This document shows, in pieces, positions 1-11,542 of a DNA stretch of 64,000 bases; position 1 is the first letter of the stretch; each line of letters opens with the position of its first letter. Source of the DNA: Arthrobacter sp. 9V. Lineage in GTDB: Bacteria; Actinomycetota; Actinomycetes; Actinomycetales; Micrococcaceae. The DNA lies in assembly GCF_902506065.1 (NCBI RefSeq), contig NZ_LR732912.1, positions 2,970,842 to 3,034,841 on the forward strand, read 5' to 3'. Under the pieces are notes generated by a model. That model saw nothing but the letters and a program-made list of their open reading frames with translations. It searched no databases and was not told where the DNA came from. Position numbers and translations under genes: made by a program.

Positions 1-89
1 GGAAAACAACCCCACAACCCCCCAAAACCACCCCAAAAACCCACCAACAACTTCCCGTGAAGCCCATCACACAACCAACCACCCACACA

Positions 90-117
90 CCCGCCCCCAA
101 ACCCAAACCCCAAACCC
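90..117 (-). other. Potential G-quadruplex tract
   Basis: Read on the minus strand, the tract has runs of 3 or more G (3-4-3-5) separated by TTT loops, followed by C and a further GGG. This meets the usual G3+N1-7 quadruplex rule. It lies past the tyrS terminator, outside any gene. Quadruplex formation is inferred from sequence only. Confidence 0.55.
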
Positions 118-169
118 AACCACCGCCGTCGAACCCTTAAACCACAACGCTCCCCCACCAAAAGTGAGA

Positions 170-273
170 GAGCGTCCAGACCAAACCCGAGGGAAATGAG
201 CGAGCGTCGACAACAAGCCCGAGGGACCTGCACGAGCGTCCAGACCAAACCCGAGGGAAGTGAGCGAGCGTCG
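170..273. repeat. 32-bp tandem repeat, three copies plus a partial fourth
   Basis: Units begin at 170, 202, 234 and 266, each with GAGCGTC, and end in GAGGGA followed by TGAGC or a variant. Copies 1 and 3 are nearly identical and copy 2 is diverged. The same family recurs at 6421-6504, where the unit matches copy 1 at 25 of 32 positions in a by-eye alignment. Both arrays are extragenic and beside gene 3' ends. Function is unknown. Confidence 0.75.
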
Positions 274-435
274 GAAGGGGCGGTCATCCGGCAGCGCGCG
301 TCCAAGGGAAGAATGACCGAGCGCGCAGAGGATGACCGCCGCCCTCAACACAGGCTGCCGCCACCACAGCCCAGACGCCACCGCCGCCCTCAACCACCGG
401 CGGCAACCTCTGCACTCGGAAGCACGTTGGAACGC

Positions 436-470
436 AAAGGGCCGGCACCTGTGAAGGTGCCGGCCCTTTT
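436..470 (-). terminator. Intrinsic terminator of tyrS
   Basis: A 15-bp perfect stem (436-450 with 455-469) closes a GTGA loop. Its GC-rich core is flanked by A and T runs, so it can act in both directions. It lies 23 bases past the tyrS stop. Confidence 0.85.
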
Positions 471-492
471 GGAACGGAATGGAAACGAGAAC

Positions 493-1803
493 CTAGGCTG
501 TGACCTCAATGGTGGCCAGGTTCTTCTTGCCACGGCGAAGGAGCAAGTAGCGCCCGAGAAGCAGTTCATCGCGGGCAATGACGGCGTCGGGATCGGAAAC
601 CTTGGTGTTGTTCACGTATGCACCGCCTTCGCCAACTGTTCTACGAGCTGCCGATTTGCTGTCCGAAAGGCCCGAAGCGACCAGGAGGTCGATGATGCCG
701 AGGCCGTCCGCACCGATCGTCGCGGAGGGAAGCTCGGCAGTGGCTGCTTCAAGAGTCCGCTCGTCCAATACGGTGAGGTCGCCGTTGCCGAAAAGTGCAG
801 CCGAAGCGGCGATGACCTTTTCGGTAGCGTCGACTCCGTGCACCAGGGACGTCACTTCGAAGGCGAGCTTCTTCTGGCCTTCACGGGCAAACGGACGCTC
901 TTCCACGGTCTGGCCAAGGGCTTCAATTTCGGCGCGGGACAGGAAGGTGAACACCTTCAGACGATCAACCACATCAGCATCAGCAGTGTTCAGCCAGAAC
1001 TGGTAGAACGTGTACGGGCTGCACATGTCCGGGTCCAGCCAGATGGCGTTGCCTTCGCTCTTGCCGAACTTGGTGCCGTCGGAGTTGGTGATGAGCGGCG
1101 TACCCAGGGCATGCACGCTCTTGCCTTCCACCTTGCGGATCAGTTCGGTTCCACTGGTGAGGTTGCCCCACTGGTCCGAGCCACCGGTCTGCAGAGCGCA
1201 GCCGTAGTCGCGGAAGAGCTGAAGGTAGTCCATGCCCTGGAGGATCTGGTAGCTGAACTCCGTGTAACTGATGCCTTCGTCGGAGTTCAGCCGCGACGCG
1301 ACGGCATCCTTGCGGAGCATGGTGCCAACGCGGAAGTGCTTGCCGATTTCCCGAAGGAAATCGATCGCGCTCAGGGGTGCAGTCCAGTCGAGGTTGTTCA
1401 CCATGCGGGCAGAATTTTCGCCCTCAAAGCTGAGGAAGCGGCGCACCTGGCCCTGAAGGTAGCCAACCCACTCAGCAACCGTGTCCTTGGTGTTCAAGGT
1501 GCGTTCCGCCGTCGGACGCGGGTCGCCGATCAGGCCGGTGGAGCCGCCAACCAAACCCAGCGGCTTGTGCCCGGCAAGCTGCAGTCGACGCATCACCAGC
1601 AGCTGCACCAAGTTGCCCAGGTGCAGCGATGGCGCCGTGGGATCGAAGCCACAGTAATACGTGATCGGGTCCCCGGCGAGCAGTTTTTCCAGTTCAGTTT
1701 CATCAGTGGAAACGTGGACCAGGCCGCGCCATTTGAGCTCCTGCCAGACGTTGGCAAAGGCGGGATCGTTGTGCTGGGACTCGAGGTTGTTTACGTGTGA
1801 CAC
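493..1803 (-). CDS. tyrS: Tyrosyl-tRNA synthetase
   Basis: A cytosolic class I aminoacyl-tRNA synthetase that charges tRNA-Tyr. From the GTG at 1803 it is 436 residues, a normal bacterial TyrRS length. The HIGH-type motif is HLGN near residue 61 and the KMSKS-type motif is KFGKS near 244; between them are Tyr/ATP-site segments such as GGSTGLIGDP. The C-terminus looks like the S4-like tRNA-binding domain. A TTG at 1836 would add 11 residues of non-conserved sequence (DPSTGANLDL), so I prefer the GTG opening VSHVNNLE. It is probably transcribed alone and ends in a strong terminator. Confidence 0.95.
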   Translation of the reverse strand: MSHVNNLESQHNDPAFANVWQELKWRGLVHVSTDETELEKLLAGDPITYYCGFDPTAPSLHLGNLVQLLVMRRLQLAGHKPLGLVGGSTGLIGDPRPTAERTLNTKDTVAEWVGYLQGQVRRFLSFEGENSARMVNNLDWTAPLSAIDFLREIGKHFRVGTMLRKDAVASRLNSDEGISYTEFSYQILQGMDYLQLFRDYGCALQTGGSDQWGNLTSGTELIRKVEGKSVHALGTPLITNSDGTKFGKSEGNAIWLDPDMCSPYTFYQFWLNTADADVVDRLKVFTFLSRAEIEALGQTVEERPFAREGQKKLAFEVTSLVHGVDATEKVIAASAALFGNGDLTVLDERTLEAATAELPSATIGADGLGIIDLLVASGLSDSKSAARRTVGEGGAYVNNTKVSDPDAVIARDELLLGRYLLLRRGKKNLATIEVTA

Positions 1804-1841
1804 GAGATCTAAGTTAGCACCGGTTGAAGGGTCCAATTTTC

Positions 1842-4070
1842 TTAGCGCTCGATGCCGGCGGGCACCGGTGCGGCTGCGATGAGGCGCAGACGCTGCGTTG
1901 CCCGGGTCATGGCGACGTAGAGGTCGCCCACCTTACCGTGCTCGTGGTTCAACATGGCGGCCGGTTCCAGGACCACAACGCCGTCGAATTCCAGGCCCTT
2001 GGCTTCCTTGGGGCTGATCACCACGATGTCTTGTTGGTAGCTGCCTGCGCCGCTGCCGATGCGGCGTCCGTAGACCTCGCGCAGCGCGGCGGTGGCCTGC
2101 GGCAGCAATGGTCCGTCGGCGATGACAGCCAGCAGGCCGCCGTCGATCGCTTCCACTTCCTCCGGCAGGACTTCAACCAGGCGCCTGACGATTTCACCCT
2201 CGGCCACATGGTCCACAACGGGCGACCATTTGCCTTCGCGGACGGCCTTGGGGGCCGAGACAACCAGGCCGGCGCGGTTGGCCATTCGGACAGCAGCTTC
2301 GGCGATCTGCGAGGGCGTGCGGTAGTTGACGGTGAGTTCTTCCAGCGTCCAGCGGTCACCGAACGACGGCGCCAGTGCGCTCTGCCACGAGTTCGCACCG
2401 GCCGCTGCACTCGTTTGGGCGATGTCGCCCACAATCGTGAAGGACTTCAGCGGGCAACGCCGCACCAGAAGCCGCCATTGCATGGGCGAGAGTTCCTGTG
2501 CCTCGTCAACCACGATGTGCCCGAACGCCCAGGACCGGTCGCTCGTGGCACGTTCGGCAGCGGTCAGCCGACCTTCACGTTCCTGGTTCTGCTCGGCAAG
2601 TTCTTCAGCCGTGACCAGCACATCCACGCCCATCGCTTCCATGTTGGCGAGGGTCTGCTTCGCGTTGGCCAGATCGCGGGCGCGGTCGGCTTCCTGCTGG
2701 GCCAGTCCCCTGCCGGCGGCCGGATCCAGCTCACCCAGCAACTCTGCAGCCTCGTCCAGCAGCGGAACATCTGCTTCGGTCCACGGCGCATCCACCGGAC
2801 GCTGCAGCAGGGCGCGCTGTTCCGGGGTCAGGTGCGGGGTGCAGGCTTCCAGGATGGCCGGCTTGCTGAAGAGCTCAGAGATGAGCTTCTCAGGCGTCAT
2901 CGGCATCCAGCAGAGATTCAGCGCAATGCGCACGTCACGGGCGGAACGAACATCTTCTGCCAAGTAGGCGCGATCAGCGTTGTTGCCAATGTTGCCTTCC
3001 TCCACGAGGTCCGTCAGCTGTTCGGTGAGCTCACGCAGGAGAATCTTGACGAACGTGAGCCGCGCTTCGTTGTGTGGCTTTCCCGTGGCCCGGGCCTTTT
3101 CCCGGGCTCGGCGTACCTGACGTACTGACAGTGTCAGCTTCCGCGAATCCACTTCGAGGATGCGGTCCTCCGCAGGTGTCCGCTGCCGGTTGGCCACGGC
3201 GTTAGCCACCACGGTTGCCATGTCCAGCTTGCCTTTGAGGGCGGCAACATCGGCATCTTCCTCGGGGATGGCGTTGATGCCGGGCATGAGGCGTCCGAGG
3301 CTGGCCATGACCACTCCGGTCTCACCGAGGGACGGCAGCACGCGCTCGATGTAGTGCATGAAGGACGACGACGGCCCCACGAGCAGGACACCGGCGCTCT
3401 TGAGCCGCTCGCGGTGCGTATACAACAGGTAAGCGGCGCGGTGCAGGGCCACGGCCGTTTTGCCTGTTCCGGGACCGCCTTGGACTACCAACGCGCCCGA
3501 AATGGAGGAACGGATGATCCGGTCCTGCTCGGACTGAATGGTGCCCACGATGTCCGACATCCGGCCGGTGCGCTTGGAATTGAGCGCGGCCAGCAGCGCG
3601 CCTTCGCCCTGGAGGGAGTCGTTGTCAGCAAGCATCCCGGCGTCCAGGACGTCGTCTTCAATCGCTTTCACGTCGCGCCCCTGCAGGATCAGGTGGCGAC
3701 GACGGCGCACGCCTTGGCGGTCGAACGCGGTGGCTTGGTAGAAGTGCCCGGCTTCCGGGGCGCGCCAGTCGACCATAAGACGCTGCAGATCGGCAGTTGA
3801 GAGCCCGATGCGGCCGATGTACTGCGCCTCGCCGGAGTCGAGGTCGAGGCGGCCGAAGACCAGGCGGTCATCGACGGCGTCGAGCTGGGCCAGGCGGTCT
3901 TCGTACAGCGCCGCGAAGGCGTCCCGCTCTGAGACGTTCTGCATGGTTCCCACCGCGCCGGCCTTGCGCACCTGCGCCAGCTGGGCGCGCTTTTCAGCGC
4001 GCAGCTCATCGAGCCGGGCGTACAGCCCGGCAACATATTCCTGCTCGTGGACCAAATCAGCGTCGTGCAT
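1842..4070 (-). CDS. HelD/HelR-like RNA polymerase-remodelling ATPase (UvrD/Rep superfamily)
   Basis: A 742-residue superfamily 1 helicase-like ATPase. The N-terminus (about 1-70) is a charged helical region of the kind HelD inserts into RNA polymerase. The segment DWRAPEAGHFYQA near 101-113 is typical of HelD. Walker A GGPGTGKT is at 198-205 and Walker B VDEAQE near 521, with a UvrD-like C-terminal helicase domain. Actinobacterial relatives release stalled RNA polymerase, and some protect it from rifampicin; that is family knowledge, not visible here. The ATG at 4070 follows an AGGGG about 9 nt upstream. Its stop is close to the tyrS start. Confidence 0.85.
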   Translation of the reverse strand: MHDADLVHEQEYVAGLYARLDELRAEKRAQLAQVRKAGAVGTMQNVSERDAFAALYEDRLAQLDAVDDRLVFGRLDLDSGEAQYIGRIGLSTADLQRLMVDWRAPEAGHFYQATAFDRQGVRRRRHLILQGRDVKAIEDDVLDAGMLADNDSLQGEGALLAALNSKRTGRMSDIVGTIQSEQDRIIRSSISGALVVQGGPGTGKTAVALHRAAYLLYTHRERLKSAGVLLVGPSSSFMHYIERVLPSLGETGVVMASLGRLMPGINAIPEEDADVAALKGKLDMATVVANAVANRQRTPAEDRILEVDSRKLTLSVRQVRRAREKARATGKPHNEARLTFVKILLRELTEQLTDLVEEGNIGNNADRAYLAEDVRSARDVRIALNLCWMPMTPEKLISELFSKPAILEACTPHLTPEQRALLQRPVDAPWTEADVPLLDEAAELLGELDPAAGRGLAQQEADRARDLANAKQTLANMEAMGVDVLVTAEELAEQNQEREGRLTAAERATSDRSWAFGHIVVDEAQELSPMQWRLLVRRCPLKSFTIVGDIAQTSAAAGANSWQSALAPSFGDRWTLEELTVNYRTPSQIAEAAVRMANRAGLVVSAPKAVREGKWSPVVDHVAEGEIVRRLVEVLPEEVEAIDGGLLAVIADGPLLPQATAALREVYGRRIGSGAGSYQQDIVVISPKEAKGLEFDGVVVLEPAAMLNHEHGKVGDLYVAMTRATQRLRLIAAAPVPAGIER

Positions 4071-4147
4071 CGAACCGTAACCCCTATCGCAAAAGACAGA
4101 CCGTCCATTCTACAGCGATTTTGGTAAACGTGTGGGGTCGGTGAACG

Positions 4148-4816
4148 TCACACGGCAGTGTTACGGGTCCTGGGCCTGGCTGCCTTGTACTTGGACACCG
4201 TGGGATCGTCTTCAATCCAAAAGCGCCACGGGTATTCAGTGCTTCCTCCCGGACCGGCAACGCCCACCCGTGGTCCGCTGGCGACGGCAGCTGCGGGGGT
4301 CGCCGGCAACCATAAGCCAAAGGGTGGGGCGAGCGCGTCACGTCCAGTGTCCGCCGTCGTGAGTCCCAATGCGGAGGCGAGCCGGGCAGGTCCGCTCGCC
4401 AGATCCTTGTGGGCCTTGGATGCCGGCCTGCGAAGGGCGGCCAGCCCCTCCCCGTCCACAATTTCGCCGGCCCGGAGGAGCAATGCTGACGCTGATCCAT
4501 CGGGACCGCAGACTATGTTGGCGCAGTAGTGCATGCCATAAGTGAAGTAGACATAAAGGAATCCCGGCGGTCCGAACATGGGCGCGTTCCGGGCGGTGGG
4601 TCCACCAAAGGTGTGAGAGCCGGGGTCCGGGTGTTCTGAATCGCGCGGTCCCATATACGCCTCAACCTCGGTAAGCCTCACCGAAACGGGACCGGCCTCC
4701 GAGTGATGAGTCAGGACCGCACCAAGTAACTGCGGGGCGATGATCCGGGGATCGCCCTCGAGGAATCTGCGTACCTCGGCCGGTTTGCTGACTTCGTTGG
4801 GAATGGACGAACTCAT
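4148..4816 (-). CDS. 3-methyladenine DNA glycosylase (Mpg/AAG family)
   Basis: A 222-residue monofunctional base-excision glycosylase of the Mpg/AAG fold, expected to remove alkylated purines such as 3-methyladenine. The signature is LTEVEAYMGPRD at about 48-59, with the presumed catalytic Glu in VEAY, then a GSHTFGGPT segment and the FYVYFTYGMHYC-like core (here LYVYFTYGMHYC). Length and motif order match bacterial Mpg. It diverges from the Ada-AlkA fusion at 4900 across 83 bp, so two unrelated alkylation-repair glycosylases may share a promoter region. Confidence 0.92.
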   Translation of the reverse strand: MSSSIPNEVSKPAEVRRFLEGDPRIIAPQLLGAVLTHHSEAGPVSVRLTEVEAYMGPRDSEHPDPGSHTFGGPTARNAPMFGPPGFLYVYFTYGMHYCANIVCGPDGSASALLLRAGEIVDGEGLAALRRPASKAHKDLASGPARLASALGLTTADTGRDALAPPFGLWLPATPAAAVASGPRVGVAGPGGSTEYPWRFWIEDDPTVSKYKAARPRTRNTAV

Positions 4817-4899
4817 GACCAGACACTAGCAAGAAACCCACTAACGGCCATGTCCGATTTCCGCTAGCACGGGCTTCGCGCGGCTGGCAGGATGAAGGC

Positions 4900-6420
4900 A
4901 TGGACTTCTGGCAGCGCTACCGGGCAATCGACGCACGGGATACCCGGTTCGACGGTCAATTCTTCACAGCCGTCAGCTCCACCGGCATCTACTGCCGGCC
5001 ATCGTGCCCGGCCCGCACGCCCAAGGCTGCCAACGTCACCTTCTATGAAACGTCCGCAGCTGCCCACGAAGCCGGCTACCGCGCCTGCAAGCGATGCCTG
5101 CCCGAGGCTGTCCCGGGAACGCCGGCATGGAATATTCGCTCCGACATCGCCGGCCGCGCCATGAGGCTGATCAACGACGGCGTGATCACACGCGAGGGCG
5201 TCGACGGCCTCGCACACCGCCTCGGCTACTCCGCCCGTCAACTCAACCGCATCCTGAGCAACGAGCTCGGCGCCGGTCCATTGTCGCTGGCGCGGGCAAG
5301 CAGGGCACAAACAGCCAGGACCCTGCTGGTCTCCACTGACATGTTGCTGGCCGACGTTGCCTTCGCATCCGGATTCAACAGCGTGCGGCAATTCAACGAC
5401 ACCATCGGCGAGGTTTTTGCGATGACGCCGACGGCGGTGCGGGCCAGCGGTGCGAAGGCCGGCACTCGCCGGGTTACCGGCGCTTCCGGGCGGGCCCCGG
5501 TGGCGCTGACGCTGAACCTGCCCTACAGGGAACCCTTCGATCCGGGCATCTTCGATTTCCTGGCAGTTCGAGCGGTGGCCGGCATCGAGTCAGCGGGAAT
5601 GGAAGCGACCGGCACCTCGACCGATGGAACCGAGTCCTACGGACGCCGGACCTATGCCCGTACCCTGCGCTTACCGCGGGGCAGCGCCTCCTTCTCAGTC
5701 TCCTACGATCCCTCAGCTACCGGGAAACCGCTGCAACTCACGGCCACCGCCTTGGACCTTCACGACCTCCCGGCACTGTTGAGCAGGGTCCGGAGGTTGT
5801 TCGACTCGGACGCCGATCCCCAGGCAATCGATGCGGCCCTGGCAACGGATCCGCGGCTGAGGGACAGCGTCGCCGCGACTCCGGGGATGCGGGTTCCCGG
5901 GGCTGTGGATCCCCACGAACTGCTCATCCGGGCCATGATCGGACAACAGATAACCGTGGCTGCTGCCCGGACCGCCCTCACCCAATTGTCCGCAGCCGGC
6001 TCCCCCGTGGATGGCCCGGGGCCGGGCTTGGAGCGCTTGTTCCCGACGGCGGTTGAGCTCGCCGAACACGGCCGCGCCCTTCTCCGTGGGCCACAACGGC
6101 GGATCGACTCCATCGTGGCCGCGGCCGAAGCCATGGCCTGCGGAACACTTGATTTCGGCTACGGCGACGACCTGCCAGGCCTTGAGCGGAAGCTGCTTCC
6201 CCTACCGGGCGTGGGGCCGTGGACTGTTGGCTACGTGGCAATGCGCGTCCTCGGGGCCCCCGATGTGTTCCTGGCCAATGACGCCGCGGTCCGGAACGGC
6301 TTGAAGGCCCTGCCGGCGGGCGCCGGGCTCAGCCCGGACTTCACCGAGGTGGGCCCGTGGCGTTCATACGCAACCATGCACCTGTGGCGGGCAGCAGCGA
6401 CGAAGAGCAAGGGCAAATAA
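4900..6420 (+). CDS. Ada N-terminal/AraC/AlkA fusion: alkylation sensor and DNA-3-methyladenine glycosylase II
   Basis: A 506-residue three-part protein. Residues 1-75 are the Ada methylphosphotriester domain with zinc ligands C32, C36, C63 and C66; C32 corresponds to the methyl acceptor of E. coli Ada. An AraC-type helix-turn-helix region follows (about 85-185), then an AlkA N-terminal domain (about 205-300) and a HhH-GPD glycosylase domain. The hairpin is LPGVGPWT and the presumed catalytic Asp is D461 in FLANDAAVR. It lacks Ada's O6-methyltransferase domain, so it probably combines damage-sensing transcription control with base excision. AGGATGAAGGC precedes the ATG. Confidence 0.93.
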   Translation: MDFWQRYRAIDARDTRFDGQFFTAVSSTGIYCRPSCPARTPKAANVTFYETSAAAHEAGYRACKRCLPEAVPGTPAWNIRSDIAGRAMRLINDGVITREGVDGLAHRLGYSARQLNRILSNELGAGPLSLARASRAQTARTLLVSTDMLLADVAFASGFNSVRQFNDTIGEVFAMTPTAVRASGAKAGTRRVTGASGRAPVALTLNLPYREPFDPGIFDFLAVRAVAGIESAGMEATGTSTDGTESYGRRTYARTLRLPRGSASFSVSYDPSATGKPLQLTATALDLHDLPALLSRVRRLFDSDADPQAIDAALATDPRLRDSVAATPGMRVPGAVDPHELLIRAMIGQQITVAAARTALTQLSAAGSPVDGPGPGLERLFPTAVELAEHGRALLRGPQRRIDSIVAAAEAMACGTLDFGYGDDLPGLERKLLPLPGVGPWTVGYVAMRVLGAPDVFLANDAAVRNGLKALPAGAGLSPDFTEVGPWRSYATMHLWRAAATKSKGK

Positions 6421-6504
6421 CGCGGGACGTGAGCGAGCGACCAGCTCAAACACGCGGGACGTGAGCGAGCGACCAGCTCAAACACGCGGGACGTGAGCGT
6501 GCGA
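6421..6504. repeat. 32-bp tandem repeat array, second locus
   Basis: Two full units (6435-6466 and 6467-6498) are identical, with a partial unit on each side; the core reads GGGACGTGAGCGAGCGACC. The array starts at the base after the fusion-gene stop and runs up to the 3' end of the next, convergent gene. It belongs to the same family as 170-273. It forms no strong hairpin, so it is not an obvious terminator. Confidence 0.8.
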
Positions 6505-6506
6505 TG

Positions 6507-7244
6507 TCAGCGGGGCGCGGGTTGGGGTGCCGGCCAGGGCAGGAGCTCCGGCAGATCTACTCCATCAGCGGCTGCGGTGGCACGCAGGCTTCCAAGGTTG
6601 GGCTCGCGGCCGGCAAGCCACGCGGCGATGTCGGTCAGCATGCCGGTGATGGCAATGGAGGTCCCGCCGTTACCGATGCTCAGTTGCGGCAGTCCCGTGG
6701 GTTGCAGGACAAATTTGTAGGAATCAGGAACGCGTGCGGCGAGGAACCCGATCAGGTGTTCGCAGAACGGCCGGCTCCAGGTCTCCGGTCCGAAGCCCAA
6801 ACCCAGATCAGAGGCATGGATGGTCAGTTCGCGCCACAGCGCCAGCCCGCCGTCGAACACGGTCCCGTCCCGGTAGGCGATGCGCGCTTGCCAATCGTCC
6901 GGTCCCAAACTGTCAAAAGCAGCGACCGCCGCATCCACGGCAGCGGTAACAGCCTCAGTATGTTTGGCGAGGCTGTGTCCAGCGGCAAGTTCTATAGCCT
7001 TGTTACGGCCGTCCATGCCGCCGTCGTACAGTTCCACGGTTTCGCCGCGCCGGGCGAATTCGAGCTGCCGCGTCATGGCGTTGGAGATGCCCGTCAGGTG
7101 GGCCAGGACGTGGCCCCGAGTCCAGCTTGGAAGCTTCGACTGTTCAGCAACGGATGAGTCGTCCAGTTTGGCAAGGAGGCGGGTGACGGTGCCGGCGGCT
7201 TTGTGAAGCTCTGCGGGCAACGCCTCAGGGGTGATCTGAGTCAT
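6507..7244 (-). CDS. Maleylpyruvate isomerase family (mycothiol-dependent, DinB fold) protein
   Basis: A 245-residue protein of the DinB/MDMPI metalloenzyme fold. The N-terminal helical segment has GHVLAHL (H45 and H49) and the metal-site pair is E139-x3-H143 in WRELTIH, the spacing known for mycothiol-dependent maleylpyruvate isomerase. The C-terminal half resembles the small alpha/beta domain of that family. Members are thought to catalyse mycothiol-linked isomerisation, conjugation or detoxification. No gentisate-pathway genes lie nearby, so the substrate cannot be predicted. It is convergent with the Ada-AlkA gene and runs up to the repeat array. Confidence 0.85.
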   Translation of the reverse strand: MTQITPEALPAELHKAAGTVTRLLAKLDDSSVAEQSKLPSWTRGHVLAHLTGISNAMTRQLEFARRGETVELYDGGMDGRNKAIELAAGHSLAKHTEAVTAAVDAAVAAFDSLGPDDWQARIAYRDGTVFDGGLALWRELTIHASDLGLGFGPETWSRPFCEHLIGFLAARVPDSYKFVLQPTGLPQLSIGNGGTSIAITGMLTDIAAWLAGREPNLGSLRATAAADGVDLPELLPWPAPQPAPR

Positions 7245-7271
7245 AGCGCCATGCTAACGCACGCTTAAACG

Positions 7272-7306
7272 CCTGTGGGACAGCACGTGGTGTGCCGTCC
7301 CACAGG
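7272..7306 (-). terminator. Terminator of argGH
   Basis: A 15-position stem (7272-7286 with 7292-7306) with one internal mismatch and a 5-nt loop lies just past the argH stop. On the minus strand it is followed by a short T run (CGTTTAAG). Confidence 0.75.
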
Positions 7307-7312
7307 AGCGTT

Positions 7313-9930
<2,618 letters not shown>

Positions 9931-9963
9931 GAGAGTGCTCCTTTGTTGTTGCTTGGTTCATTC

Positions 9964-9990
9964 GAATCAATGCTGTGTGAATCAATGCTG
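9964..9990 (-). promoter_or_regulatory. Candidate ArgR operator before argG
   Basis: A perfect 12-nt direct repeat (minus strand CAGCATTGATTC) occurs twice with a 3-nt spacer (plus-strand copies 9964-9975 and 9979-9990), 34-60 nt upstream of argG. The TTGATTC/ATTCGAAT character resembles AT-rich ARG-box half-sites. Assignment to ArgR is an inference from place and composition. Confidence 0.5.
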
Positions 9991-10001
9991 AAAAAGATCA
10001 A

Positions 10002-10538
10002 TTAGTTGCCAGGCCCGGCTTCTTCGGCCATGCGCAGGAAACGCGCCGCCAGTTCAGCCCCGCCATCAGGATCCCGTGCGACCAGCAGCAAAGTGTCGTC
10101 GCCTGCGATCGTACCCAATACTGACGGCATCACCGAGTGGTCCACCGCCAGGGCCAGGAAGTTGGCAGCTCCGGGCGGGGTGCGGAGCACCACGATGTTG
10201 CCCGAAGCTTCTGCGGTGACCAGGAGTTCGCCACAAAGCCGGGCCAGCCGCGCGTCCAGGATTTCCTGAGTCACGCCGCTCTTGGCGTTGCGGTCGCCGC
10301 CTTCCCCTGGGACAGCGTAAACGAGGGCTCCCTCTTTGCCCCGGACCCGGACTGCGCCCAGTTCCACGAGGTCGCGGGACAACGTGGCTTGGGTGACCAT
10401 GACGCCGTCGTCCGCCAACAGAGCTGCAAGCTCTGCCTGGGAACGCACGGACTCACCAGTCAGGATCGCCGTGATGCGCGCCTGGCGGGCAGTCTTGGTG
10501 GCCGGGCTGGCGCCCGGGACGGACGGGTTGGTGGACAC
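10002..10538 (-). CDS. argR: Arginine repressor
   Basis: A 178-residue ArgR. Residues to about 90 form the winged helix ([33 protein letters not shown]) and the C-terminus is the oligomerisation/arginine-binding domain with [15 protein letters not shown]. It binds ARG boxes with arginine as corepressor, so it probably represses its own operon and argGH. The GTG at 10538 shares its first base with the argF stop (TAGTG). A much longer upstream frame exists but would run through argF coding sequence. Confidence 0.95.
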   Translation of the reverse strand: MSTNPSVPGASPATKTARQARITAILTGESVRSQAELAALLADDGVMVTQATLSRDLVELGAVRVRGKEGALVYAVPGEGGDRNAKSGVTQEILDARLARLCGELLVTAEASGNIVVLRTPPGAANFLALAVDHSVMPSVLGTIAGDDTLLLVARDPDGGAELAARFLRMAEEAGPGN

Positions 10539-11542
10539 TAGAACGTGCTCTCTCCGGTACCCTCTACCGGCGAGAGACCGTCTACAAAGGCCAGACCGGA
10601 GCGGTGCATCAGCCAAGCCATCAGGGCCTTCTGGGCGTGCAGGCGGTTCTCCGCCTCGTCCCAAACGATCGATTGCGGCCCGTCAATCACACCAGCAGAA
10701 ATTTCATAGCCGCGGTATGCAGGGAGGCAATGAAGCACCACGGCGTCCGGTGCCGCCTGTGCCATGGCGGCCTCATCCACTGAGTAGTCGCGGAACAACT
10801 GCAGCCGGGCTTCCTTCTCAGCTTCCTGTCCCATGGAAACCCACGTGTCTGTTGCCACCACGTCTGCGCCTTTAAGGGCTTCAGCGGCGTCGCTGGTGAT
10901 CAACACGGAACCGCCGGTCTCTGCAGCGCGTTCTTCCGCTGCAGCCACGATTTCCGGCGCCGGCAGGTAGCCCTCGGGGCCCGAGATGCGCACGTGCATT
11001 CCGGCCGTGACACCTGCCAGCAGGTAGGAGTTGGCCATATTGTTCGCGGCATCACCCAGGTACGCCATGCTCAACCCGGCTAGCTCGCCCTTGTGCTCTT
11101 TGACGGCCAGGAGGTCAGCCAGGAGTTGGCAAGGGTGGTAGTCATCGCACAGGGCATTGATGACGGGAACCTTGGAGTTTTCCGCCATGGCCACCAGGCC
11201 CGAATGCGCACCCGTCCGCCACACAATGGTGGAGACCATGCGCTCAAGGACCTTCGCGGTGTCCTCTACGGATTCTTTGTGGCCGATCTGCGCTTCACCG
11301 GGGTTGATGATCAGGGCATTGCCGCCCATATCCGCAATGCCGGTGGCAAAAGAAACACGCGTGCGGGTGGAGGTCTTGTCAAAGATCACGGCCACCGTTT
11401 TGCGGCCGTTGCCCTCCGCTGCGAAGGGCTGCACGCTGTAGGGCGCGGCCTTCATCCGGACTGCGAGTTCCAGGACCTCAGCCTGCTCGGCAGGGCTCAG
11501 GTCCGTATCCTTCAGGAAATGACGGGTGGTTGACGTGCTCAC
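10538..11542 (-). CDS. argF: Ornithine carbamoyltransferase
   Basis: Transfers the carbamoyl group from carbamoyl phosphate to ornithine, giving citrulline. It is 334 residues. The carbamoyl-phosphate motif STRTRVSF is at 58-65 and HCLPA, with the ornithine-site Cys, near 269-273. The GTG at 11542 overlaps the argD stop as GTGA, and the argF stop touches the argR start, so the gene is embedded in a tightly coupled operon. Confidence 0.96.
   Translation of the reverse strand: MSTSTTRHFLKDTDLSPAEQAEVLELAVRMKAAPYSVQPFAAEGNGRKTVAVIFDKTSTRTRVSFATGIADMGGNALIINPGEAQIGHKESVEDTAKVLERMVSTIVWRTGAHSGLVAMAENSKVPVINALCDDYHPCQLLADLLAVKEHKGELAGLSMAYLGDAANNMANSYLLAGVTAGMHVRISGPEGYLPAPEIVAAAEERAAETGGSVLITSDAAEALKGADVVATDTWVSMGQEAEKEARLQLFRDYSVDEAAMAQAAPDAVVLHCLPAYRGYEISAGVIDGPQSIVWDEAENRLHAQKALMAWLMHRSGLAFVDGLSPVEGTGESTF

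Larger units (their letters stand above)
1..435. other. Non-coding region downstream of tyrS
   Basis: No convincing gene is seen. The first 120 bases are C/A-rich and almost free of G on the plus strand. They are followed by 32-bp tandem repeats from 170 and a degenerate GC-rich stretch to the tyrS terminator. Open frames crossing this stretch have low-complexity translations and look like chance. Confidence 0.6.

Noticed and set aside
170-273. CRISPR array
   Set aside because: The units are contiguous 32-bp repeats without spacers, and no cas genes are present in the window.
196-1800. Long plus-strand open frame opposite tyrS
   Set aside because: It overlaps tyrS entirely, its translation matches no known domain, and long antisense frames are expected at this GC content.
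1836-1842. TTG start of tyrS at 1836
   Set aside because: It adds 11 residues unlike other TyrRS N-termini; the GTG at 1803 gives the expected beginning.
4071-4147. Rifamycin-associated element before the HelD-like gene
   Set aside because: No convincing inverted repeat of that type is visible in the short upstream region.
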